From RGIG9115 sp045603225 (lineage in GTDB: Bacteria > Bacillota > Clostridia > UBA1381), in NCBI GenBank assembly GCA_045603225.1, contig JAZULT010000015.1, positions 1 to 28,492 on the forward strand: 28,492 nt of DNA, written 5' to 3'. The notes under the pieces are model-generated. The model was not told the DNA's origin, did no database searches, and saw only the letters and a list, made by a program, of their open reading frames with translations. The translations under genes and the position numbers were made by a program. Below, one piece after another: positions 1-6,774 of this stretch; position 1 is the first letter of the stretch, and every line of letters begins with the position of its first letter.

Positions 1-1031
1 TGTGAATTCTCAATCATAACCTCAGGGTGTGTTGAGAAAACATCTGTGTGAATTGAGCCAACAGGGCCGTCACGCATTGGGCCTTTTACTGTATCCAAAT
101 CCTTAACTTTTTTAAGCTCTTCCTTAAGCTCGGTTAAATAATCTGTTAGTGTTGAGTGAACAATTTCAAGCTCGCCTTAATATTCCTCCTGAAGTGCCCT
201 TATGTACTCAGGGGTCAACGGATGTGGCTCTGTAAAATCAGTACCCTCGAACATCAATACGCAATCAGGTGCAGCTGTTCCCTCAACTGTCTTTAATGCT
301 CTTTCCATACCCTTTCTAAGATTTTCAGGGTGGTATGAGGTTTCAGGGTCTAAAATATCATAGAACCAGCCATAGTCGTCCTTATTTGCTGTATGGAATG
401 CTTTTCCAAGCTCTCCCCACTTGTACTGCCAGTTCTTGTCCCAAGCATCCTTATCATACACAATCGGGATATGACCTGCAAAGAAGAAATTCCATCTTGC
501 TTCAGGACCGAGACGCGAGCCGAGAGCCTGAGTTCCGTCCGGTGATTCCCAGATGAATTCATGGTATTTGGATTTCTTCGGATCCATGTATTTATAGAAT
601 ATAGCATTATCAATATCAAAATCAGCATAAATCTGCGGGAGCTGACCTATCTGACCAAATGAGAACACGTTATATCCGCACATAAGAGGATCCCCGTATT
701 CTTTACTCTTCTTAATACCGTACTGAATGTTTCTGACAACACTTTCACCCTGAATAGGTGCACAGTCAGGCAAACTGTACCACGGTCCGATTTCAAGTTT
801 TCCTTCCTGAACGTATTTTTTAACAGTATCCTTCATTTCAGGTCTTATTTCAAGATAATCTTCGATAAGTGTGAGCTGACCGTCACACAAAAAAGAACGA
901 TAATCAGGCTTTGATTCCATTATCTCAAAAAGATGATCGAACAAATCAACCAGTCTCATTCTCGTTCTTTCAAATTCCCAACGGAATTCTCTATCCCAAT
1001 GGGTGTATGTTACAATATGTACTTTTTTCAT
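1..1031 (-). pseudogene. GH38 alpha-mannosidase-like gene, interrupted by an in-frame TAA and cut by the window edge
   Basis: GH38 enzymes are retaining alpha-mannosidases that use a zinc ion. The N-terminus carries THWDREF (residues 10-16), where His11 and Asp13 match the family's first zinc ligands, and GPWYSLPD follows at residues 82-89. The frame from ATG at 1031 stops at TAA (179-177) after 284 residues, far short of the usual 800-1000. The same frame stays open from 176 to 1 and still reads like the family (GELEIVHSTLTDY, then GPMRDGPVGSIHTD). This therefore looks like one gene split by a single nonsense codon, not the natural end of a short protein. At the motif that normally holds the catalytic nucleophile (PDSFG or VDPFG) it reads VFSFG, with Phe123 in place of Asp. 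The ribosome binding site is GGAAAGG and a consensus promoter lies upstream. It could be a decayed gene, a sequencing error or a readthrough case. Family assignment is firm; functional state is uncertain. Confidence 0.8.
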
Positions 1032-1078
1032 TTTTCAAATCATTCCTTTCCGTAAGCATAAAATGCTGATATACCTTT

Positions 1079-1107
1079 ATTATACACCATATTTTATTTG
1101 TTATCAA
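1079..1107 (-). promoter_or_regulatory. Sigma-A-type promoter of the mannosidase-like gene
   Basis: On the minus strand TTGATA (1107-1102) is followed by a 17-base spacer and a perfect TATAAT (1084-1079). This lies about 48 bases before the mannosidase ATG and after the terminator of the preceding operon, so that gene is probably transcribed on its own. Confidence 0.8.
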
Positions 1108-1170
1108 TAGTTTTTTTCCTTATTGTTAAATTTGTACAATCCAAATGTTGTATTTTTTACGATATACTCA

Positions 1171-1222
1171 AACATAAAAGGAACTGTTTAAACGATTCAT
1201 ACTCTAATTTTAAACAGTTCCT
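1171..1222 (-). terminator. Rho-independent terminator of the dxs operon
   Basis: A perfect 14-bp inverted repeat (AGGAACTGTTTAAA at 1179-1192, its complement at 1209-1222) encloses a 16-base loop. On the minus strand it is followed by TTTTATGTTTG. It sits 16 bases past the stop of the last gene in the dxs operon. The weak U-run on that side is acceptable for a long stem. Confidence 0.8.
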
Positions 1223-1237
1223 CTATTTATCTGCAAA

Positions 1238-1957
1238 TCATATCTCACCCAATGCAAATTCTTCCCATTCGATAAATTCCGCATTATCGCTTTCATTATC
1301 ATGAATTACGCCATCTTCATCTATCCATCTGAACATATAGCCATTATGGAAATATAATCTGTTCTCTTTTTTACCGTCAAATATAAATGCAAAGCAAAAA
1401 ACTTCATTGTCGAAATAATAGAATCTTGCATATTCACTCTTACCGTCAGGTAAAATATCAATTCTTACTATTTGATTGGTTTCAGAATCAATATATACTT
1501 TTTTTCCGTCATATTCCTTAGTAATATATCCTGATAACTCTGACTGTATATCATTATATATGCTCCTGATATGTTTCACCTTTGCTTCTACATCAGAAAT
1601 ATATTCACGTTCTCCGACATCTTCTCGTATAATTTCTTCAGTCTTATTCGGAGTTACGGTAGCAGATGGAATACTTTCCTCTTGATATTCCTGACCATCT
1701 GAGTCATCATGAAACTCCTGACTGTCAAGATTTTCGTAAACCTCAACTTCATTATCATGTTTCTTCTCAGCATTTTCGCGACTGTTGCTTTCTGAAGTCT
1801 CCACACTGACTTCTTCGGTTTTATCTTCGTCAAGATTTCTTAAAGACATAACAGCAACTGCAAGAAGCATGATAATACTAACAGTGACACATATCACTAT
1901 CGTAATAATTAATTTTTCATTTGTCGATTTCTTACGACTATAATACTGATTATTCAT
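1238..1957 (-). CDS. Membrane-anchored protein with acidic linker and unknown C-terminal domain
   Basis: I do not recognise the family. The 239-residue protein has a short basic N-terminus, one hydrophobic segment at about residues 15-37, and a strongly acidic, Ser/Thr-rich linker at about 41-115. A compact C-terminal domain (about 118-230) is rich in Tyr, Phe and Trp, with IRSIYNDI at its start and ARFYYFDNEVFCFAFIF in its core. The layout predicts a single-pass protein with the C-terminal domain outside. It is the last gene of the dxs operon, starting 15 bases after the nagZ-like stop, with a weak ribosome binding site that suggests coupling to nagZ. It shares the anchor-plus-acidic-linker plan with the three preceding genes but lacks their zinc ribbon and any recognised catalytic motif. 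The reading frame is convincing; the function is unknown. Confidence 0.8.
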   Translation of the reverse strand: MNNQYYSRKKSTNEKLIITIVICVTVSIIMLLAVAVMSLRNLDEDKTEEVSVETSESNSRENAEKKHDNEVEVYENLDSQEFHDDSDGQEYQEESIPSATVTPNKTEEIIREDVGEREYISDVEAKVKHIRSIYNDIQSELSGYITKEYDGKKVYIDSETNQIVRIDILPDGKSEYARFYYFDNEVFCFAFIFDGKKENRLYFHNGYMFRWIDEDGVIHDNESDNAEFIEWEEFALGEI

Positions 1958-1972
1958 TTTATTTACATTCTT

Positions 1973-3253
1973 TTAAAAATAAAACAATCCTTTTTCGTAC
2001 TTCAAATTCAATATTTTTCTGACACTTGTTTTTATTCTTTCCTCAGAGATATCACCGTCATTTACAGCTTTAACAATCGCATCATGTGCTTTTTTTACAT
2101 CCGGAGTCATGAGAATCATATCAACACCTGCTTTTACAGCTCTGACAGCTGCATCTCCTGCAGTATACTCCTCAGTTACCGCTCCCATGCTTAATGAATC
2201 GGTTATAATTATCCCATTATATCCAAGTTCATTGATAAGTATATCTGTAATTATCTCTTTTGAAATAGAACACGGAACTTTTTCTTCTGTTATATTTACC
2301 GGTGTCATATGCGAAATCATTATAAAATCCGCCCCGGCTTCTATTCCTGAAATAAAAGGTATAAGCTCACATTCTCTGAGTTCATCTATTGTTCTTTTAC
2401 TTTCAGAATATCCCGTATGGGAATTTACATACGTACTTCCATGTCCGGGAAAATGTTTTAATGTAGATGATATTCCGTTTTCTTCAAGACCTTTAACAAG
2501 ACTTTGTACCATTGTCGCCACAAGTTCGGGATTACTTCCGAAAGAACGTGTTCCTATTTCGGTATTATCAGAATTAACAAGAACATCGGCATCAGGTGCG
2601 AAATCTACATTAAATCCCAGCTCTTTAAGTTCTTCTGCCAGTGTCTTTCCGACCTCATAGGCTTTTTGCGGATCACCTGTTTCACCTATAGTCTGCATCG
2701 GCGGATGTTTTGTAGTTCCCATTTCCGTTTTTTTACCGAGTCTTGATACAATACCTCCTTCTTCGTCTACACCGATAAATAAAGGTACCGCAGAATACTC
2801 CTGAGTCTTTTTTATCATATCGATAGTTTGCTTTCGATTTTCAAAGTTATTCGTAAAGTATATCAATCCACCTACCGGATATTTCTTTACGGCCTCCTTT
2901 GTTTTATCCCCCGCCTGAACAACAGTTCCCATTCCGGTGATACTCTCAGGTGTCACAAACATCATCTGATATACCATATCGCTAAGAGACATATTCGCTA
3001 AAATTTCTTCAACATCTCCTGACTCTGCTTTTTCTTTGAACTCTTTAAGTTCCTCATCACTCTTCACTTCTGTATCATCTGCCATTTTTTCATTATCATC
3101 TGAAACATCAGCAGCATCAGTTAATTCAGCAGAATCAACTGGTTCATTTTTTTCATGTTCTTTTTCAAAAAATACTCCTCTAAACAAAATAGCTATTTCA
3201 AGAATCAATAAAATTATTACAGTGATAATTTTGCTTCTATCTTCGTGTTTCAT
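1973..3253 (-). CDS. nagZ: Membrane-anchored GH3 beta-N-acetylhexosaminidase (NagZ type)
   Basis: NagZ-type GH3 enzymes remove N-acetylglucosamine from peptidoglycan fragments. The 426-residue protein has an N-terminal membrane segment (about residues 9-29), an acidic linker (30-80) and a single GH3 barrel domain. Family motifs are FIGVDEEGG (159-167), KHFPGHG (266-272) and ITDSLSMGA (350-358), where Asp352 matches the nucleophile. The usual acid/base dyad reads D-S-H in this family; here it is Asn277-Ser278-His279, so His is kept and the partner Asp is Asn. The anchor implies action outside the membrane on wall material, unlike cytoplasmic NagZ of Gram-negatives. The ribosome binding site GAGGAA overlaps the stop of the upstream lectin-like gene, so the two are probably translationally coupled. 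Family assignment is secure; full activity is not proven because of the dyad change. Confidence 0.9.
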   Translation of the reverse strand: MKHEDRSKIITVIILLILEIAILFRGVFFEKEHEKNEPVDSAELTDAADVSDDNEKMADDTEVKSDEELKEFKEKAESGDVEEILANMSLSDMVYQMMFVTPESITGMGTVVQAGDKTKEAVKKYPVGGLIYFTNNFENRKQTIDMIKKTQEYSAVPLFIGVDEEGGIVSRLGKKTEMGTTKHPPMQTIGETGDPQKAYEVGKTLAEELKELGFNVDFAPDADVLVNSDNTEIGTRSFGSNPELVATMVQSLVKGLEENGISSTLKHFPGHGSTYVNSHTGYSESKRTIDELRECELIPFISGIEAGADFIMISHMTPVNITEEKVPCSISKEIITDILINELGYNGIIITDSLSMGAVTEEYTAGDAAVRAVKAGVDMILMTPDVKKAHDAIVKAVNDGDISEERIKTSVRKILNLKYEKGLFYF

Positions 3254-3259
3254 AACAGT

Positions 3260-4120
3260 TTATTCCTCGTATTCAACTATATACCCGGTTTTTCCTTTAT
3301 AAAATCTGTTTCCCGTATTCGGAGAATCATTATAGCTCCATACACCGTCTTTCTTGAATACCATAAGACAGTCTTCTACTTCACCGTCACAAAAATACGA
3401 CGGCTCTCCTTCATACCAATTTGTAAAAGTCATGGATTTTCCATCCAACCAACCGGTATCACTCCAATAATCTTCCACACCTCTTCTTGCGCCTATCCAG
3501 AATATTTTAAGATTATTTTCATCTGCCATACGGCACGCCATTTCAAACTCACTTCTATTGTTTATATACAAAAGATGACCACCGTAAGACTCTGCATTAC
3601 TATTTGCCTGTTCCCATGAAACATCCGACTTATATATTTCATAAAAATTTTCCTCTGACGGCTTCTCAGTCTCTTCTTCCCCGATTTCAGCAGTTTCCGT
3701 CGGAGGCGGAGTTTCCACCTCCGGAGTTTCTTCAACCTCCTTAGTTGTTCTTGGTGTATCTTCCGTTTTATCTTCCGTATAATCCGGTTTAATGAAAGCA
3801 AAATAAGAAAATGCCGAGATAAACGAAATAAGAATAACTATGAGAATTATAAGTACTACAAGCAACATTTTATTGCTGTTTTTTTTAGGATATCCGCTAT
3901 ACCCACCTGTATAGTACATTCCAGAATTATTCTCCTGATACCGGTCATTGTATTGATATTCATTTCCCATTTGCCGGTTGTTTGCTGAACCGTTATTACC
4001 ATTATTCTGATAAGTTCCGTTAAATGAATCATTTGTACTTTCTTTATTTATTTTAGAACCGCATTCCGGGCAGAATTGAATATTCTCTGCCACAAGAGTT
4101 CCGCAATTTTCACATTTCAT
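3260..4120 (-). CDS. Zinc-ribbon, membrane-anchored protein with C-type-lectin-like domain
   Basis: The 286-residue protein begins with a zinc ribbon (Cys3, Cys6, Cys17, Cys20), then an Asn/Gly/Tyr-rich stretch, a hydrophobic segment (about 84-110), and a Thr/Pro/Glu linker (111-157). It ends in a C-type-lectin-like domain (158-286). That domain shows the typical WEQANSNAESYGGHL opening, WIGARR (208-213), WLDGKSMTFTNWYEGEPS (224-241) and a late WSYND (261-265). The EPS tripeptide stands where calcium-dependent lectins have EPN or QPD, and the closing Cys of the fold is replaced by Val282. I infer that it displays a ligand-binding domain outside the cell while the zinc ribbon stays in the cytoplasm. 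The ribosome binding site is GGGGAG. The gene lies between its zinc-ribbon neighbour and nagZ. Domain calls are good; the ligand is unknown. Confidence 0.85.
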   Translation of the reverse strand: MKCENCGTLVAENIQFCPECGSKINKESTNDSFNGTYQNNGNNGSANNRQMGNEYQYNDRYQENNSGMYYTGGYSGYPKKNSNKMLLVVLIILIVILISFISAFSYFAFIKPDYTEDKTEDTPRTTKEVEETPEVETPPPTETAEIGEEETEKPSEENFYEIYKSDVSWEQANSNAESYGGHLLYINNRSEFEMACRMADENNLKIFWIGARRGVEDYWSDTGWLDGKSMTFTNWYEGEPSYFCDGEVEDCLMVFKKDGVWSYNDSPNTGNRFYKGKTGYIVEYEE

Positions 4121-4141
4121 CAGTATAACTCCCCAATATAA

Positions 4142-5041
4142 TTATTTCACCGAAAAACTCTTATATATATCATTTATAATCGCATCATATTCACTATATT
4201 CCGATTCAGGAAATTCAAACTCAAATGAATAAGACTTACCGTTTTTAAATTTTGCATATTTATAATAATAGGTAGAACCACTTTTTAGTCTTACTGCGTA
4301 ATAATCACTTCCTATTGTCTGATAATCAACATATCCTCCTGTATAATAAATATAATTATCCATTGAATTTGATACCGATAAATCTGTTTTTTCGGCATGA
4401 ATCTTCTGATAAGCCTCACCGTTTGTAACAGTATACAATGTCATCAAACCATCATCATACATTTCAAAATCAGACGGATATTTACAGCTGATTCCGTGTT
4501 CAGAATTAGAATATGTACTGTACGTTCTTCCCGAAGTTTCCGGACTTCTTGTCGGTTTTGGAGTGGTTTTCATCGTAGGCTTCGGAGTAGATTCCGGCAT
4601 AAATGTCGGTTCTTCTGACGCCTCTTCTTTTTCGTCTTCGGTTTTTTCTACTTGTTCATTATCATCACTTCTATTGCTGTTTTTTCTCTTTTCATTATCA
4701 TCATTTACTTTATCCACTTCCGGTTCAGAATCATCCTCATTTTTCTTTTCTCTATCCACATCCGAAACTGCAACCGAATCATTATCATTCTTATTGTTTT
4801 TATTCATCACCACAAATGCGAATACTCCTATAAATGCTATAAGAATCACCATCAGCATTGAAATAATCGCAATCAGTAATTTGTTATTATTATTTGGTTT
4901 TTTATAAGTTCCGTTTCCACCATTTGGCATATTTTTCATATTATAATTATTATATGCTCCGTATCCGTTAAGTGCATTGCCGCATTTCGGGCAAAAATCC
5001 GCTTGACCCTGAATAATATTTCCGCATCTGTTGCAAGTCAT
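4142..5041 (-). CDS. Zinc-ribbon, membrane-anchored protein with unknown exported domain
   Basis: The 299-residue protein starts with a zinc ribbon (Cys3, Cys6, Cys17, Cys20), followed by an Asn/Gly-rich stretch and a hydrophobic segment at about 54-79. Next come a very acidic linker (83-145), a Pro/Thr/Lys stretch (148-170) resembling a wall-spanning linker, and a C-terminal domain at 173-299. This last domain opens with EHGISCKYPSDFE and closes with DIYKSFSVK, a pattern seen in small PsbP-like or lipoprotein-type domains, but I cannot assign a family. The N-terminal half matches the next gene in design, so the two look like paralogues that exchanged their exported domains. It begins 20 bases after the ispE stop, with a GTGAG ribosome binding site. 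The opposite strand of the acidic linker yields long spurious frames that are not genes. Confidence 0.8.
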   Translation of the reverse strand: MTCNRCGNIIQGQADFCPKCGNALNGYGAYNNYNMKNMPNGGNGTYKKPNNNNKLLIAIISMLMVILIAFIGVFAFVVMNKNNKNDNDSVAVSDVDREKKNEDDSEPEVDKVNDDNEKRKNSNRSDDNEQVEKTEDEKEEASEEPTFMPESTPKPTMKTTPKPTRSPETSGRTYSTYSNSEHGISCKYPSDFEMYDDGLMTLYTVTNGEAYQKIHAEKTDLSVSNSMDNYIYYTGGYVDYQTIGSDYYAVRLKSGSTYYYKYAKFKNGKSYSFEFEFPESEYSEYDAIINDIYKSFSVK

Positions 5042-5061
5042 AACAAAATCTCACTTTCAAT

Positions 5062-5949
5062 TTATATAGTTGTAACTGTATATACCTCATCAAAATCAGG
5101 ATAAAACAACTTTGCGCATTCATCCGCTTTATTTGACGAGGAAAAAATACCAAATACCGCAGAACCGCTTCCGCTCATTTCAGCCGCAAGAGCACCATGA
5201 TTACACATAGTTGATTTAATACCTCTGACAATCGGATATTTTCTTCCGATAACTTTTTCAAATACATTGGATATATTTTTGGAAATTTCCTTTATATTCC
5301 CCTTTTCTATTGCTCTGAGCATAGCCTCAGTATTAGGGCGTTCAATAATAGAATCCTCCGCCTCATCGTATGATTTATATGCAAGTTCTGTAGATACACC
5401 AAATTTAGGTTTTACAACAAGTACATACAGCCCGGGAACATTATTAAGATACTCAAGTTTTTCTCCGATACCTGTCGCCAAAGCTGTGCCACCTGTCATG
5501 CAAAAAGGAACGTCTGCTCCGATTTTGGCCCCAAGCATCAAAAGCTTTTTCTGAGTAAGAGGATTACCGTATAAACGGTTTAATCCTGAAAGAACAGCAG
5601 CAGCATCCGTACTTCCGCCGGCCAGACCGGCACCGACAGGAATATTCTTATGAAGCAATATTTTAGCACCGCTTCTTATACCTGTTTCCTTAAAAAATAA
5701 ATCCGCAGCTTTATATGCAATATTCTTATTATTTGTAGGAAGATATTTAACGTTTGTTGTTATTTTTATCTCAGATTCCATCTTATCTATAATAACCAAA
5801 TCAAACAACGAAATAGACTGCATAATCGTTTCAAGATTATGATATCCGTCTTTTCTTTTCCCAACAACATCAAGAGTAAGATTTATTTTTGCGTATGCTT
5901 TCGTTATGACTCTATCACCCGTAAAAATACACGCATCTGTGTAATTCAA
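5062..5949 (-). CDS. ispE: 4-diphosphocytidyl-2-C-methyl-D-erythritol kinase (IspE)
   Basis: IspE phosphorylates CDP-methylerythritol with ATP in the cytosolic MEP (non-mevalonate) isoprenoid pathway. It is a GHMP kinase. The conserved start AKINLTLDV (Lys21 in this numbering), the DGYH motif, the ATP loop IPVGAGLAGGSTDAAA (104-119) and GADVPFCMTGGTALATGIGE are all present. At 295 residues it is of normal size, apart from about 14 extra N-terminal residues. No ATG is available upstream of the conserved block. A GTG at 5958 lies inside the only good ribosome binding site (GAGGTG), so I choose the TTG at 5949, six bases after that site. The tlyA stop overlaps the same site, which suggests translational coupling. 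Together with dxs this operon encodes two steps of the pathway. Confidence 0.93.
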   Translation of the reverse strand: MNYTDACIFTGDRVITKAYAKINLTLDVVGKRKDGYHNLETIMQSISLFDLVIIDKMESEIKITTNVKYLPTNNKNIAYKAADLFFKETGIRSGAKILLHKNIPVGAGLAGGSTDAAAVLSGLNRLYGNPLTQKKLLMLGAKIGADVPFCMTGGTALATGIGEKLEYLNNVPGLYVLVVKPKFGVSTELAYKSYDEAEDSIIERPNTEAMLRAIEKGNIKEISKNISNVFEKVIGRKYPIVRGIKSTMCNHGALAAEMSGSGSAVFGIFSSSNKADECAKLFYPDFDEVYTVTTI

Positions 5950-5959
5950 ACTAATCACC

Positions 5960-6766
5960 TCAATTTAAATTCTCATGTGATGCATCAACTATGTTGTCTA
6001 TCATTTCATCTGTAAGTTCAAAATTTTTATCTTCTTTTGTAAGCCAAGCAAGATATTCTATATTGCCTTCAGGACCTTTAATCGGAGAATATGAAATTCC
6101 CGATATACGGAAAGAAGATTCATTTGCATATCCTCTTACATTTTTTATAACTTCTTTATGAATATTACTGTCACGTACAACACCTTTTTTCCCAACTTGT
6201 CCTTTTCCTGCTTCAAACTGAGGCTTTATAAGAGCCACAATCTCTCCTTTTTCCGATAAGAGCTTTTCTGCCACAGGCAAAACAAGTTTTAAGGAAATAA
6301 ACGAAACATCTATAGAAGCAAAATCTATTTCAGTACCTATTTGCTCCGGAGTAACGTATCTTATATTTGTACGCTCCATATTTACAACGCGTTCGTCGTT
6401 TCTGAGCTTCCACGCAAATTGTCCGTATCCCACATCCACGGCAAAAACTTTTGCAGCTCCGTTCTGAAGCATACAATCAGTAAATCCGCCCGTAGAAGCA
6501 CCTATATCCATCGCTGTCTTCCCCTCTAGCGTTATTGGGAACTCTTTCATTGCTTTTTCAAGCTTCAGTCCGCCTCTGCTTACATATTTTAATTTTTCAC
6601 CGCGGATTTCTATTTCAGTCTCTTCCTCGGAAACCATAATACCTGCTTTATCAGCTTTCTGACCTTTTATAAAGACCTGCCCTTCCATAATAAGAGCCCG
6701 TGCTTTTTCACGGCTGTCTGCCATGTTTTTAAGAGTCATATACACATCAAGCCTAATTTTACTCAA
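5960..6766 (-). CDS. tlyA: TlyA-type rRNA 2'-O-methyltransferase
   Basis: TlyA enzymes methylate ribose 2'-O positions of cytidines in 16S and/or 23S rRNA. The 268-residue protein has an N-terminal S4 RNA-binding domain (about 3-63, ending at VSRGGLKLEKA) and a FtsJ-like SAM methyltransferase domain. The SAM loop is MDIGASTGGFTDCML (about 86-100), followed by AVDVGYGQ, DVSFISL and LIKPQFEAGKG. The start is TTG at 6766 behind AAAGGA, which overlaps the dxs stop. Its place between dxs and ispE is common in Firmicutes, where tlyA often sits in isoprenoid gene clusters. It has also been called a haemolysin in older annotation, which is misleading. Confidence is high. Confidence 0.95.
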   Translation of the reverse strand: MSKIRLDVYMTLKNMADSREKARALIMEGQVFIKGQKADKAGIMVSEEETEIEIRGEKLKYVSRGGLKLEKAMKEFPITLEGKTAMDIGASTGGFTDCMLQNGAAKVFAVDVGYGQFAWKLRNDERVVNMERTNIRYVTPEQIGTEIDFASIDVSFISLKLVLPVAEKLLSEKGEIVALIKPQFEAGKGQVGKKGVVRDSNIHKEVIKNVRGYANESSFRISGISYSPIKGPEGNIEYLAWLTKEDKNFELTDEMIDNIVDASHENLN

Positions 6767-6774
6767 ACTTTAAT

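Noticed and set aside
1..1031. Alternative genetic code (TAA read as sense) to explain the mannosidase
   Set aside because: Other clearly intact genes in the window, such as smpB, rnjA neighbours and tsaB, end at TAA at the expected family length.
2109..2660. 183-residue plus-strand frame inside nagZ
   Set aside because: It lies fully antisense to a gene with clear GH3 motifs and has no ribosome binding site or recognisable domain.
4563..4907. Long plus-strand frames opposite the acidic linker of the zinc-ribbon protein
   Set aside because: They are Ser/Phe-rich shadows of repeated Asp/Glu/Asn codons, without ribosome binding sites or family likeness.
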